64,000 bases of DNA. Origin: Warburgia ugandensis. Its lineage: Eukaryota > Streptophyta > Magnoliopsida > Canellales > Canellaceae. The stretch's first letter is position 1; each line of letters opens with the position of its first letter. Below are positions 1 to 10,100 of the stretch, in pieces. The DNA is taken from NCBI GenBank assembly GCA_035236585.1, contig CP141127.1:73699495-73763494 (forward strand). The letters run 5' to 3'. Position numbers and translations under genes: made by a program. The notes beneath the pieces were generated by a model that saw only the letters and a list, made by a program, of their open reading frames with translations, was not told where the DNA came from and searched no databases.

Positions 1-659
1 AGGAGATCATTGAATTATTGAGGTGATCTTCAAATCATTTGATGAGTATTGATCAAGTATTGAGAATGTGGGATATGGTTTGTCTTGAATGTGGCTTGTT
101 AAGACACGTATCCTTTCATTTGTATTTTATATCTTGGTGTGGAAGAAGTCCACCCCACCTTTTTCTCAAGTATGGTAATAATGTCTATAGATCTAAGCCA
201 TTCACCATGTTATGAATGGCTTAGATAAGGTCTAAATATAAAATTTTATGCCCATTGGATACTTTTATTTGATATTTGTTTGGGCTGAAAATCACGACTG
301 CTGAGTTTTTTAGAGAATTTAAGACACACAAAGCAAGTGGTTATGTGTGATTAATATTATATGCTTCAAGAACAATTTTCTCCTTCATGGATGGATTTGA
401 AGGTCAAGGTAAGAGTGTGATGCTTTTCTTAGAAGAATCAACATGTCTAAATAGTGGGGAGGAGAGTAGGGCAACTGGGGAATAGGGTTGGTGGGAAGGA
501 GATATAAGGGGTGGAGATTTGGAAGGATGGTGGTTGGTTTGTTCACCAAGATAAGTTTTATTGTTTTCTTAGTTTATTCTAGGAGGGGTTCCAGAAAGGC
601 TTGGTAGAATTTGTGATTACGTCTATTTATTTATTTTTCAAATTTTTTTCTCATGTGTC
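1..659. other. Spacer without recognised gene; contains a small perfect hairpin
   Basis: No ORF of note and no repeat family I recognise. Positions 191-204 and 213-226 form a perfect 14-bp inverted repeat (arm ATCTAAGCCATTCA) around an 8-nt loop. The rest is AT-rich, low-information sequence. Confidence 0.5.
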
Positions 660-1660
660 ATTGTCATCAACATTATCATCATCATAAAGACCTTATCCCA
701 ATATAGGGTTGGCCACATGAATCTTGTTCCTTCATTCCCTTCCATTAAGTATCATAACTTCATTTGGTCTCGAAGTTTTTAAAAATTTTCTCACTACTTT
801 CATCCGCATTCTTTTGGGCCTTCTCTTTTTCCTTTTAGAACCTTTCGTTTTGATCTTCGTTGGACATGTTCAAACCATCTAAAGTCTAATCTCTCTTATC
901 TTGTTATTTATCGGTGCTACATGTAAGTTTCTTCTAATGTTTTCATTCGTAATTTTAACCTTTTTTGTTTTGCTACTCGTCCATTTCAACATTTTCATTT
1001 TTGCTACGCTCATCTTATGAACATGATGTTCTTTAGTTGTCTAACACTTCGATCCATAGAGCATGGCTGGCCTTATAGATATATTATAGAATTTTTCTTT
1101 TAAATTAAACTCTCACCGAATATTACCTTACAATCCTTACACATTGATCTTTCCATATTCACAAGTAAAAGAAAGTTTATTTAACTTCACTTTTAAAGGT
1201 TATTAAGTGTTCATCCCTCTTCTTAAAGAATCTGTTTGCAAAGGCCAGGCTATATGTCAAAGCAAAATCGAGGATAACTTTTTCCATCTCATTTCATTTT
1301 CCAATACAATACTCTTTATGTACTCTATCATATATTTTCTTTTCTATTCATACGTGACCATTTAAGTCTGCTCCTATACATATTCCTTTGTGTTGAGAAT
1401 TTCTTGCATGACTCTTTTAATATCTTTTCAAAACTATTTCTTGATTATATTTTCTAACCCTACTTCTAGTGCATATACACATATAACATTTATGATCTGT
1501 TCTCCCAGAGCAAGATTTATTATTATAATTTTGTCATCATTTTTTTTAATGTCTGTAACTTTATTCTTTAATTCTTTATCCACCACTATTCTTACGCTAT
1601 TTCTATTATTATCCTTTACTACTTACTAGAGTTTATCCCCATCAATGTTTCTCCGTAAGG
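660..1660 (-). mobile_element. RTE-clade LINE, internally deleted fragment
   Basis: Read on the minus strand this matches the full RTE LINE at 27,699-30,993 in two separate blocks. Positions 660 to about 1,105 correspond to the LINE 3' end (about 30,525-30,990), including the conserved terminal stretch 'catgtggcc...gggataaggtc' and an (ATG)-rich tail at 660-690. About 1,105-1,660 corresponds to the endonuclease region (about 28,300-28,860). Some 1.65 kb holding the reverse transcriptase is missing, and the 5' UTR is absent. It is therefore a dead, 5'-truncated and internally deleted copy. The apparent plus-strand ORF at 1,390-1,629 is the antisense of the endonuclease region, not a gene. Confidence 0.85.
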
Positions 1661-2728
1661 ACCAAGTGTAATAGTTTGTCGTATTAGTCCATGAACGGTC
1701 TTACATGCCATTCTCGTGACAACTTAGGAAGGTGATTTGGCATAATGGGACTCCCTTTTCTATCGTTTCCTTTGCACCTCTGAGAAGAAGACGATAACCT
1801 CGTGGCTCAAATCTGTCTTCTCCATTCATAGCCATCCAGGAACAGATCTGTTACTTGATTGAATCTGAGATCTCCATTACTGTAAAACGACCAACTAGAG
1901 AGATTTGTTTCATTCTATTTCGCTGCATTTTGCAGCTTGCTTCCCCATACCATTCCTATTCAAAGTGATAAGATCTACAACTTATTCCTTAGCCCTCTAC
2001 AACTGCCACCTTCAGAATTATACTCATCAATTCCCTGAGATCTCTCCGGCTTTGCTCTCAGTTCACTTGCAATCTTAGCCCTTCCAAACTCATGCAACAA
2101 AATCCTAGGACACCCATCAATTTGATTATTCTCTGCAGCCATCATCTATTGCAACCTGACCGTTGATACCCTGAACGTCGACCCAAAACAAAACAACATT
2201 GCATGACCTGCCGAAAATTGGATTCCGGCTAACAGCAAACCAATCCCAGAACAAGATCATCAGAAGGGAACTAATATTTATCATAGCATAAAGGACAACC
2301 TTGAAAACATTGAAACCGTTGAGTTTGGATTTAATAGAGGCCTTTTCGTCAAATCTTAGTGACATCATTTGGATTCTTGTCTCCATCAGAACTCTGTTTT
2401 CCTCTTCCAAGCATAAAGCTTATGTGTGACACCCATTATCGCTCTCATAACATATATTGTTATAAAGGATTCAATGACCTCTAATCTTTATATGAAAAGG
2501 AAGAAAAGAATGATCAAGAACAATGATCGAGATGAATAACCCAACGCAAGAGATATGGGCTTGGAATCCGGTGGTTGTTGAGGGAGGGAGCGACTTGGGC
2601 TCCTTCAAAATAGTAACCCTCTATGGCAGAGAGTTCTAATAACATGACAAGTTTCCCTCCCACAATCTTGAACTTTCATCCAGTGTATTGATTAAGCTAT
2701 TTTACACCCCCAAGCAGATGAAGCTTCT
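1661..2728. other. Spacer between the LINE fragment and the small LTR element
   Basis: Single-copy-looking sequence with no repeat family I recognise. It holds the 94-codon minus-strand ORF at 2,126-2,410, listed separately, and a second short minus reading frame that starts near 2,147 and stops near 1,960. Neither can be tied to a known family by eye. Confidence 0.35.
2126..2410 (-). CDS. Hypothetical ORF with one hydrophobic segment
   Basis: A 94-codon ORF that I do not recognise. The N-terminal 30 residues are charged (starts [16 protein letters not shown]). A hydrophobic stretch of about 20 residues follows near positions 38-58 ([18 protein letters not shown]) and could span a membrane. 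It could be an exon or the remains of a small membrane protein gene. There is no promoter, splice or family support, and the neighbours are transposon remnants. It may well be chance. Confidence 0.15.
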   Translation of the reverse strand: MEEENRVLMETRIQMMSLRFDEKASIKSKLNGFNVFKVVLYAMINISSLLMILFWDWFAVSRNPIFGRSCNVVLFWVDVQGINGQVAIDDGCRE

Positions 2729-3285
2729 TGTCATGGGGTCGCAGTTTCACCTATGCTAAACCTATACGGCACTTGTGTGCAACTCCTTTGATAAGCACAA
2801 GTTAGCCTTTAACTTCCTACTCTCACTTGTTTCAACTCTCCACTCTCTCTTGTTAAAGTTACACTCACTCACCTACTAGAGCAATGAGAGAATTCAGAAA
2901 TGAGACTTACTTAAAGAGAACCTTTATCCCTTACTTGAACTCAATCGAGTAATTTGATTTTAAATGAAGAGCTATCCCCTTTTTATACTTGCTTTCCTCC
3001 ATCTACTTCCTCAATGAATGGCTAAGATAATGCATGTGTCAACCATCTAATGGTTGAGGACCATTCTAGAACTTTCTCTAAAAGTTTCTACATAAATATC
3101 TAACTTTACCTCTTTCTAGATATTTGCAAGGATTCTTCCAGAAACCAAGCCTTCAAGAGTTAAGCCTTGTTCCATAGATCTTCAACAATAGGCCTAAGTC
3201 CCCCATGTCACATCCGCATGCTAAACATGCCTTCTTTGGAGTCTGTCAGCCTTGGTCACAGGTCTTGCAATGCAAGCTCGTGACA
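2729..3285 (-). repeat. 3' LTR of the small LTR retrotransposon
   Basis: A direct repeat of 4,257-4,791, recognisable throughout (for example 'gtttcacctatgctaaac' and 'ggtcttgcaatgcaagc' in both). It starts TGTCATGG and ends CGTGACA. It is the 3' LTR in the element's minus-strand sense. Confidence 0.85.
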
Positions 3286-4256
3286 CTCTCTCCCACCTAA
3301 TAATGTTGGCACCCTCGTCAACACATTTTTATCGGTATTGCGAACTTCAACATCTGGCACGTCTCATATTTCCTCATGATCCTTGTGACACACCCTACCT
3401 TGTTCCTCCTCTTACACATTGACACCTTGCCATTGTTGTGCTCCAAGGGGATTCTCCTTGTTGTGTGCCTTTGCACGGTTGTCCTTTGTTGTTGTGCCTC
3501 TTGCACACTATTGCGACATTCACGAGCTTAGGTGCTGCCTGCATGATTTGCTTGGTCTTGTTAATCTTAGAGTCCTCCCATTGTGGCACTCCCCTTTATG
3601 CCAACAATTATGTCAACACTCGTGTTGATCACCATTTTCTCCTAAGACTCATTAGACCTAAGTAACCTCATAACACAAAGGCATGGCAAGCTTAGCTGTG
3701 CCACTCCACACTCGTTGTAGATCCCCTCACTAGTTTCATATTGTCCAACCCAGCCACTTCCTCATGTAGATTGGTCATCTCGCCTTCCACAAACTCAAAG
3801 TAATCAAACATGCACTCTACTCTTTCAATAGTCGCAGCAGCCATAATCTTAGATGTTTTAATCGTTCTTTGCATATCATCTTTGAGGCTTCACAAGGCAT
3901 CTATGAAGGCACCAGATTTTTACAATCAGACAAAGTTTGTTCGAACTTATCGAACCGAGCTTCCAAAGTAGAAAGTCGATGTTCAAAGCCAACTTTCATA
4001 ATGGGTCTCTGGACTTGTCTCTTCTTGACTTTTGCTGAACCTCCATTGGCATGCTAGTCACTCCTAGCGACGTTCAAAGCCAACTTCTATAATGTGTCTT
4101 TAGATTTCTCCCTTTTCAACTTTTGCTAAACCTTCACTGGCATGCTGGTCACTCCTGACTCATTTGTCACGAGATCTCCTAAATACATGATAAGCAACGC
4201 ACACTTTGACTTGCTCTATTACCAACTCCTGGCCCCAACCTTGCTTTGATACCAAT
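3286..4256 (-). pseudogene. Internal region of the small LTR retrotransposon, gag-like remnant
   Basis: Minus-strand reading frames are short and broken. The longest useful one, 3,692-3,874, gives a charged, probably helical peptide (starts MQRTIKTSKIMAAATIERVE). An upstream minus frame near 3,880-4,000 contains LSTLEARFDKFEQTLSD, which looks like the coiled-coil lead-in of some plant retroelement gag proteins; that family assignment is inference. A 91-bp tandem duplication occupies 3,981-4,162 (units begin GTTCAAAGCC at 3,981 and 4,072). No zinc knuckle, protease, RT or integrase is visible. Confidence 0.5.
4243..4254 (-). promoter_or_regulatory. Primer-binding site of the small LTR retrotransposon
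   Basis: On the minus strand TGGTATCAAAGC lies 2 nt from the LTR edge. It differs by one transition from the TGGTATCAGAGC initiator-Met tRNA site used elsewhere in this window (62,058 and 41,403). Confidence 0.8.
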
Positions 4257-4791
4257 TGTCACGAGGTCGTAGTTTCACCTATGCTAAACCCATGTGGCAC
4301 TTGTGCGCAACTGCTTTGATAAGTACAAGTCAGCCTTCAACTCCCCACTCTCACTTGCTAGAGCTGCACTCATTCACCCACTAGAGCAATGAGAGAACTC
4401 AGGAGTAAGGCTTACTCAAAGACAAACTGTTATCTCTTATTTGAACTCAATTGAGTAATTTGATTACAAACGCAAAGCTATCCCCTATTTATACTTATCT
4501 TCTCCATCCACCTCCTCAATGGATAGCTAGGATTAGGACATATGTCAATCATCTAATGGCTGAAAACCATTTTAGAACTCTCTCAAAAAGTTTCTACATA
4601 AATATCTAACTTTACCTCTTTCTAGATATTTACAAGGACTCTTCTAGAAACTAGATCTTCTAGATGTGGGCCTTGTTCCATGGATCTTCAACAACGTGCC
4701 TAAGCCTCTCAGGCCATATCCACAAGCTAAATAGGCTTTCCTTGGAGTTTGTAAGCCTTGATCACAGGTCTTGCAATGCAAGCCCATGACA
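4257..4791 (-). repeat. 5' LTR of the small LTR retrotransposon
   Basis: Partner of 2,729-3,285. It starts TGTCACGAGG and ends CCATGACA. It carries the element's promoter end in the minus sense. Confidence 0.85.
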
Positions 4792-5098
4792 TTCTGTACC
4801 AAAAGAGAAACTCGTCGGAAATGGAAATTCCATGGCCTTTTGGCTGTAAAAGGAAGAGGCAAAAGATTAATGAAGGGATACTCTTTGGTAATGTTGCGTT
4901 TGATTCTATAGCTTCCTCAACAATGCCTGGACGAAGATGATGGCTCGAAGCCTCATTGGTATGGACCATGCGGTTGAAAACAATTTCATTGGCCCAAAGT
5001 GGTCCTAGCACAGAAAAATGAGTTGATATCTAAAATTCCTTGTGTCCAAAGGAGACTCCTTCAAGTACTAGTTCCTTTACAAGGGGTTCATGAACCAG

Positions 5099-5188
5099 TT
5101 TTGGTTCGAAAAACTATATATGAATTCACATATTAGGCAAATATCTTTGTTGGTGTTTTGGTTTGAGAGACTCTACATAAATTCACAA
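5099..5188. repeat. Short 57-bp imperfect tandem repeat leading into the 164-bp array
   Basis: Two units beginning TTTTGGTT at 5,099 and 5,156 share the pattern 'gaattcaca...ggcaaatat'. Translated in one frame they give the repeated peptide FWFE-LY-NS--RQ. The second unit runs into the first 164-bp unit, so the larger array grew from this sequence. Confidence 0.6.
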
Positions 5189-5680
5189 CTTCGGCAGATG
5201 TCAGTTTGTTGTAGTTGGAATGTAGAAGTTTGTATGCACGTACCCAGGTGTTTGATATTAGTTCCTTATTAGCGGGCAATTGGCCCAAGCTAAGCTTAAG
5301 TTATGCTCATACTCTGTTATGCTATGCTACTTAAGGTCCCTATGTTTTTCAACTTAGGCAAATGTCAGTTTGTTGTAGTTGGAATGTAGAAGTTTGTATG
5401 CACGTAGCCAGGTGTTTGATATAAGTGCCTTGTTAGCGGGCAATTGGCCCAAGCTAAGGTTAAGTTATGCCCATACTCTGTTATGCTATGCTACTTAAGG
5501 TCCCTATGTTTTTCAACTTAGGCAAATGTCAGTTTGTTGTAGTTGGAATGTAGAAGTTTGTATGCACGTAGCCAGGTGTTTGATATAAGTGCCTTGTTAG
5601 CGGGCAATTTGCCCAAGCTAAGGTTAAGTTATGCCCATACTCTGTTATGCTATGCTACTTAAGGTCCCTATGTTTTTCAA
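5189..5680. repeat. 164-bp tandem repeat, three units
   Basis: Units start at 5,189, 5,353 and 5,517 (anchor CTTnGGCAnATGTCAG), an exact 164-nt spacing. Units 2 and 3 are nearly identical (for example 'caattggccc' against 'caatttgccc'). Unit 1 is slightly more diverged and has the distinct left edge. No ORF runs through the array. Confidence 0.9.
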
Positions 5681-5974
5681 GTTAAATGAGTGCTCTTATA
5701 TAGAAAGCTAAGGACTCTAAGACTTCTTATATAAGTTATATTGATTTGACATAAAGTAAAATGTAAAATCAAAGATGAAAGCAAAGTAATGACTCGTGAC
5801 TTACAATGATAATGACACAAAACGCGTAAGGTATATAGTATAGTTAACATTGACTATACAAGAAGAGTGGTAGAGGAGTGATGATGACTTAATAGTTGTG
5901 GTAGATGATCTATAAAGTAGTATGTGTGATAGGCGCCTTGTAGAATGCTGGGTAAAGAGCTAAGAGGTAAGTGG

Positions 5975-6870
5975 TTAATCACATCCATTGTTGGGCCAAG
6001 GTGGATTTGTAAAATCTAGTAGTTTATCATCATCTGAATCTGATGGTTGATTTTTCATGAGGTGAAGATCTAATGTTGCTGGTGCATTTATCCATGTGAG
6101 GGGGTCTTCTGGAATATCATTAAATATCCTAACTTTTTTTTTTTCTAATTGTTCGATAGAAGAAAGATCCATCTCTACTAAGAAGATATGACCAATGAAA
6201 TGCAATTAGAAATTCTCTATTTCCTTTTTCACTGCTAGTAACTCTTTGAAAATAGAGTGATAATATAATTGAGTCGATTTGAATTTATTTCTTTTGTATT
6301 AAAAAAGATTTATTTTTTCATACTGTTTTTTTAAAAAGTGCGACTCCCCAATATTTATTACTACCATCGAGCTGAAGAATTCTTTTGCTTGAGTTAGGAA
6401 TTTGTAACGGTTCAAAATGATTAGATAATTTTTTAATGCTTGAATAGCTATTATATGCATGGGAGATCATGGAGGAGGATCTTTTTTAATACTTGAGAAA
6501 GAATATTCTTGTGAACTGCATTTTGAGGATGAAATTTGCCATATAATTGACTATTCTAAAAAATTATTGTATGATTTTTATTGAAGATTATTTGTCTTGA
6601 AATTTTTAAAGATGTTTTGGCAATGTGTAGCTTCAGTTGATACTTTTTATATGAAATTGTCATTCCAAGAAAATCAATCTTTATTTGACCAATGAGCATC
6701 TTTTTCTCTAGGAGTGATTTCCAACTTTTTTTTAAATGTGAAAGAAATATTTGAGAAATTATCCACGCGAATTTGCATCTAGAGGAAATAATAAGATATT
6801 ATTAATATAAATCAATGAATTGGCCAGTAAGAGTTTGAAGATGGTGATTATGACAATCTGGATATCACTT
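5975..6870 (-). pseudogene. Endogenous caulimovirid (florendovirus-like) RT-RNase H relic
   Basis: Minus-strand translation in several frames gives the end of a caulimovirid-type polymerase. From the high-coordinate end it shows an RT palm block whose catalytic Asp-Asp pair reads Asn-Asn (YINN, 6,798-6,809), a downstream IDFLGM block (about 6,665-6,690), the RNase H entry DGSNKYWG (6,345-6,368), and a C-terminal ORF at 5,975-6,205 with GHIFLVEMDLSS. Stops and frameshifts separate these blocks. No movement-protein, coat or protease sequence was seen. Such integrated relics are common in angiosperms; the florendovirus assignment rests on the RNase H motif style and is tentative. It cannot encode an active enzyme. 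Confidence 0.75.
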
Positions 6871-8282
6871 TTTTTAGAGTCTAACTTATCATGTTCTAAC
6901 TCATTCATGTCATTGCTCTAGCTTTAGATATCTAACAATAAAAAAGCATGTCGATTTCATGCACCTATCATTACTACTGATTGTCAAAGTTTCTAATATT
7001 GTTGTTTCAAGTAGTTACAGCTCTCAGACATTGGAATCAATCGATCCACGAATTATTGGACGTCTAGAGTTGGAGCAATCCCATGAATGGAACGATCATG
7101 CAAAGGTGGAGTTTAGGAAAACCTGTCATATAGAGCGCTTATTTAGCATTCCTCGTGTTAAATCAGTGTACATGGAGCCTGGTGAGGCTCATAATTATAG
7201 TTGAAATTAATTGAAATAATATGAATAAAATAGAATATTCACCAAAAACGAATAAAAAGATATACTCATCTTCTCTGCAGCATCCTGAATGCACCATACC
7301 CCTGCAGCCTTCTCCGTTTTCTGCCTATTTTGGTTTCACTTTTGTGTTTGTAATTCCAGATGTTTGTTTTCAGTACTGGCTAGGATCTTTCAAGGTAGAT
7401 ATCGTATGGTGCAAAGGGCGCTAACTAAAGGGTGTGTTCTTACAAAGACCCTCTCTTTCACGAAAGAAGCACCCTTTAGATGATCGGGCTTGTTCATCTC
7501 ATTTCTTTAACTTTTTTATGTCTAAATTTAAATCTCAAAAGCACTGTTTTCAGGATGCTGGAATTGTCCATTCGTTGTGTTTTTTTCCTGTTTATGGAGA
7601 GCAATCCATGAGCAGGTCAGATCATCCGAAGGTAGGGCCTTCTTGGAAAAGCGGGGTGCTTTATAAGGACGCTTTTGCCTTGCCATCCTCTTATGGTGCA
7701 TGGCCACTGGGAGGTGCGTCCCATAACGTGTTTCCATCACCAAAATCGGACCCATGTGCAAAACTCCTATATTACCATGTATTAGCAAAACTCGTGCATT
7801 GATATAAACTCGGCAAACAACATAATAAGAAGTGGTTTTGAAGAGGATGAAAAAGAAGCCTGCACGCAAAGAAACGGCCAACTGCGTGCCTCTCACATGA
7901 GGGGAGCTAAGAGCTCATGTTCCGGTAGTTGTTGGATCTTGGTCTACATGAATCAGTCTATATGGAAGAAAACGAAAAGCAGTTACTCAAAGAAAACTTG
8001 CTTTATTATGTTGCGAATTGGAAACGGAAAGGAAATCGGGCATCGATATCTGGGGACTGATCATGTAGTAGAAGTCATCTTCAATTGGCTATTAGATCCA
8101 AAAAAAGGCCATTCCGTTAGTGGCTCTTTTGGCAGATTGCATGTTTATATCTTAGATATATATTTTGAGTGTTAGTTAGAGTTTATTCAATCATAAGAAT
8201 ATTTGGGCAAACGTTTCTCTCATGTAAGGTCTATTATGTTCCCATCTAAATCATGGATACTTTGGCCTGATTATATATATAG
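6871..8282. other. Spacer, no recognised gene; one short hairpin
   Basis: ORFs of 81 codons (6,959-7,204) and 92 codons (7,897-8,175) occur on the plus strand, but I recognise neither, and both overlap ORFs in other frames or lack context. A 16-bp near-perfect inverted repeat (CTAAAGGGTG... / ...CACCCTTTAG) spans 7,425-7,479 with a loop of about 20 nt. Nothing else could be assigned. Confidence 0.4.
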
Positions 8283-8290
8283 TAAGCCAG

Positions 8291-8883
8291 AGGTGTTGTC
8301 AATGCCATACCATATTGGCTGGTATTCTAGTATATTCAGTATTGATCAAACCGGTATGGTATTATCATGAATGCCATGGGGTTTAAAATCTGCTCAATGC
8401 CAGTCAAATATTGGAATACTGGCTGGTATCTGCATACCGTCCGAAATATGCATTTCGTCTAGTAAGTTGTAAGTTGTAGATTATTTTATTTTATTTTTCC
8501 AGAGCCCTTATATGATTCATTTTTCCTTATTTTAAAAAGCTAACTTTAAGATAAATAAGGAAGCCCTGAATGATAGAAGCATCCTCGCAATTGAATGGGA
8601 GGGGATTTAGCCCAAAAAAACACAATTTTGGACCTTTTTCTTATTTTCCGTTATGAGTTGCAAGCTTTAAAGGAAGAGGAAGTTGATGCTATTAGATTGA
8701 TGGTAATGTGAACTTGTAACAATTAGATAAGAAAGTTTGTAATTTTAGTAAATTTTTGTTTATCTAAATTTTGAGAAATTTTTGTTATTTCTTATATGTT
8801 TTAATTCAAAATATTCAAATACCACCCAATATGTTACTGATGCCAGTGCATACCATTTTAGAGCTATGGTATAGACAACACTA
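8291..8883. mobile_element. hAT-like MITE, 593 bp, with 8-bp target duplication
   Basis: The ends are inverted repeats: left AGGTGTTGTCAATGCCATA, and right, reverse-complemented, TAGTGTTGTCTATACCATA. The 8 bp outside are TAAGCCAG (8,283-8,290) and GAAGCCAG (8,884-8,891), identical at 7 of 8 positions. An 8-bp duplication with a short imperfect terminal inverted repeat is the hallmark of hAT elements. There is no coding capacity. The interior has repeated 'ggtat/ataccg' motifs related to the ends. Confidence 0.8.
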
Positions 8884-9365
8884 GAAGCCAGGGAGCTTCA
8901 TGGTTATACATCCGATAAAGAGTGGAATGATATAATTAGCTGTTAGATACCTATTTATACTATTAACTTGACAGTGGAATTTTGTTTCCTTAATATACAT
9001 CCATGTTCTTTGAATGGTGCAATTAGTTGTTAGACACTAATGGGCCAAGATGTCCTCTTATTCACTTTTTTTCCCTTTTAGATCTAGGACATTATCTTTC
9101 CGGCCACCCTTACATAGGCTAAATCTCAAAAGTCATGCCATTTGGACAATTCTAAGCACTATTTATTTTTATTTTTTTCTAAGAACCAATAGCTGATTAA
9201 GATCATCCAAGGAGTGTCATTGGGGTATCTAGGTAATCTAAGAGGAGCGGATTAAGATGAATGGCATAAATCTTCCCAAAACCTCATGCCTATTACCATA
9301 AGACAGTGTCATATACAGATCAATGGGATCGTTGTAAGTCAGTTGTCAATTCTGTTCTGTTGCAG

Positions 9366-9466
9366 ACGGACTTTTGAAACGTTTCCATTTTGCCATGGGA
9401 AACAGGATGGGTTTGACTTTAAAAATTTCACAATTCCAGCGTATTCGGCTGTTTTGACCCATTCAG
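9366..9466 (+). CDS. Candidate exon of an unrecognised gene
   Basis: The 101-bp block is preceded by a polypyrimidine-AG acceptor (...ctgttctgttgcag) and followed by a GTAAAT donor. It is open in a frame reading RTFETFPFCHGKQDGFDFKN and onward to THS. It joins in phase to the block at 9,543-9,620. The peptide looks like ordinary protein rather than low complexity, but I do not recognise the family and found no flanking exons. It could be a gene fragment captured or left between transposons. Confidence 0.25.
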
Positions 9467-9542
9467 GTAAATTGCACTACTATTTAGTTATTTATTCTTT
9501 TAAATGAAAATTTCCCTGATCAGTTAACGTTAATTCATTTAG

Positions 9543-9620
9543 AAATCAACAACATCTCTGATCATTCGGTTTCAGTAGTCAAACAGACCGGTAACCAGAG
9601 TGGAATTCATAACTATGATT
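9543..9620 (+). CDS. Second candidate exon, in phase with the preceding one
   Basis: Acceptor 'aattcatttag' and donor GTAAGT bracket 78 bp. With one base carried over from the previous block the frame stays open (EINNISDHSVSVVKQTGNQS and onward to NYD). The next plausible acceptor (…gctaacag near 9,662) would create a stop codon in this phase, so the gene model cannot be continued and may be false. Confidence 0.22.
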
Positions 9621-10100
9621 GTAAGTGATAGTTCTTATTTCGTTTTATCCGTTGCTAACAGGATCGGCTATGGCAGCATAAATGAAGTTATAAACTTTAT
9701 GTACAAAATAAGCAATAGAAAACACAAGTGGTTTTCACAGCTCCAACATTGGATAAAAAAAACTTTAACACGAGTTGCCTACACCAAAGTAAGGGTATAT
9801 ATCTGAGTTGTCCTCAAGCATGTGTTGCTAACAAACCCTTAGTTGGATGCTACATAAGTATGACTTATTATGAATCTCAATCTCTAACTTAGAGAGAAGC
9901 TAATTATCCGTGAAGATGTCCAAAGCTGATATCTATCTCCTTGAACTGAAAGCTATTCTAGTGGGGGTTTCATAATGCTTACTATTAATGCTCTAGAGAG
10001 CCATTGGGGTTAAGAAAGATTGTCCAAAATGCGTTGATCAATTTATTTAGTGAAAAGTGACTCATATATAGGAAGGGCAAACTCTACAATTTGACATTTT

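Larger units (their letters stand above)
2729..4791 (-). mobile_element. Small non-autonomous LTR retrotransposon (LARD/TRIM-like), complete
   Basis: Two direct LTRs of 557 and 535 bp bracket 971 bp of internal sequence. Both LTRs run TGTCA...TGACA. The primer-binding site abuts the right LTR (GCTTTGATACCA at 4,243-4,254; on the minus strand TGGTATCAAAGC, close to the initiator-Met tRNA type). A purine tract abuts the left LTR at about 3,286-3,297 (minus GGTGGGAGAG), so the element reads on the minus strand. TTCT occurs directly outside both ends (2,725-2,728 and 4,792-4,795) as a probable target duplication. The internal part has only short broken ORFs and no RT or integrase, so it would depend on proteins from another element. 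Confidence 0.85.

Noticed and set aside
5189..5680. CRISPR-like array
   Set aside because: Contiguous 164-bp tandem units without spacers, in a plant nuclear context.
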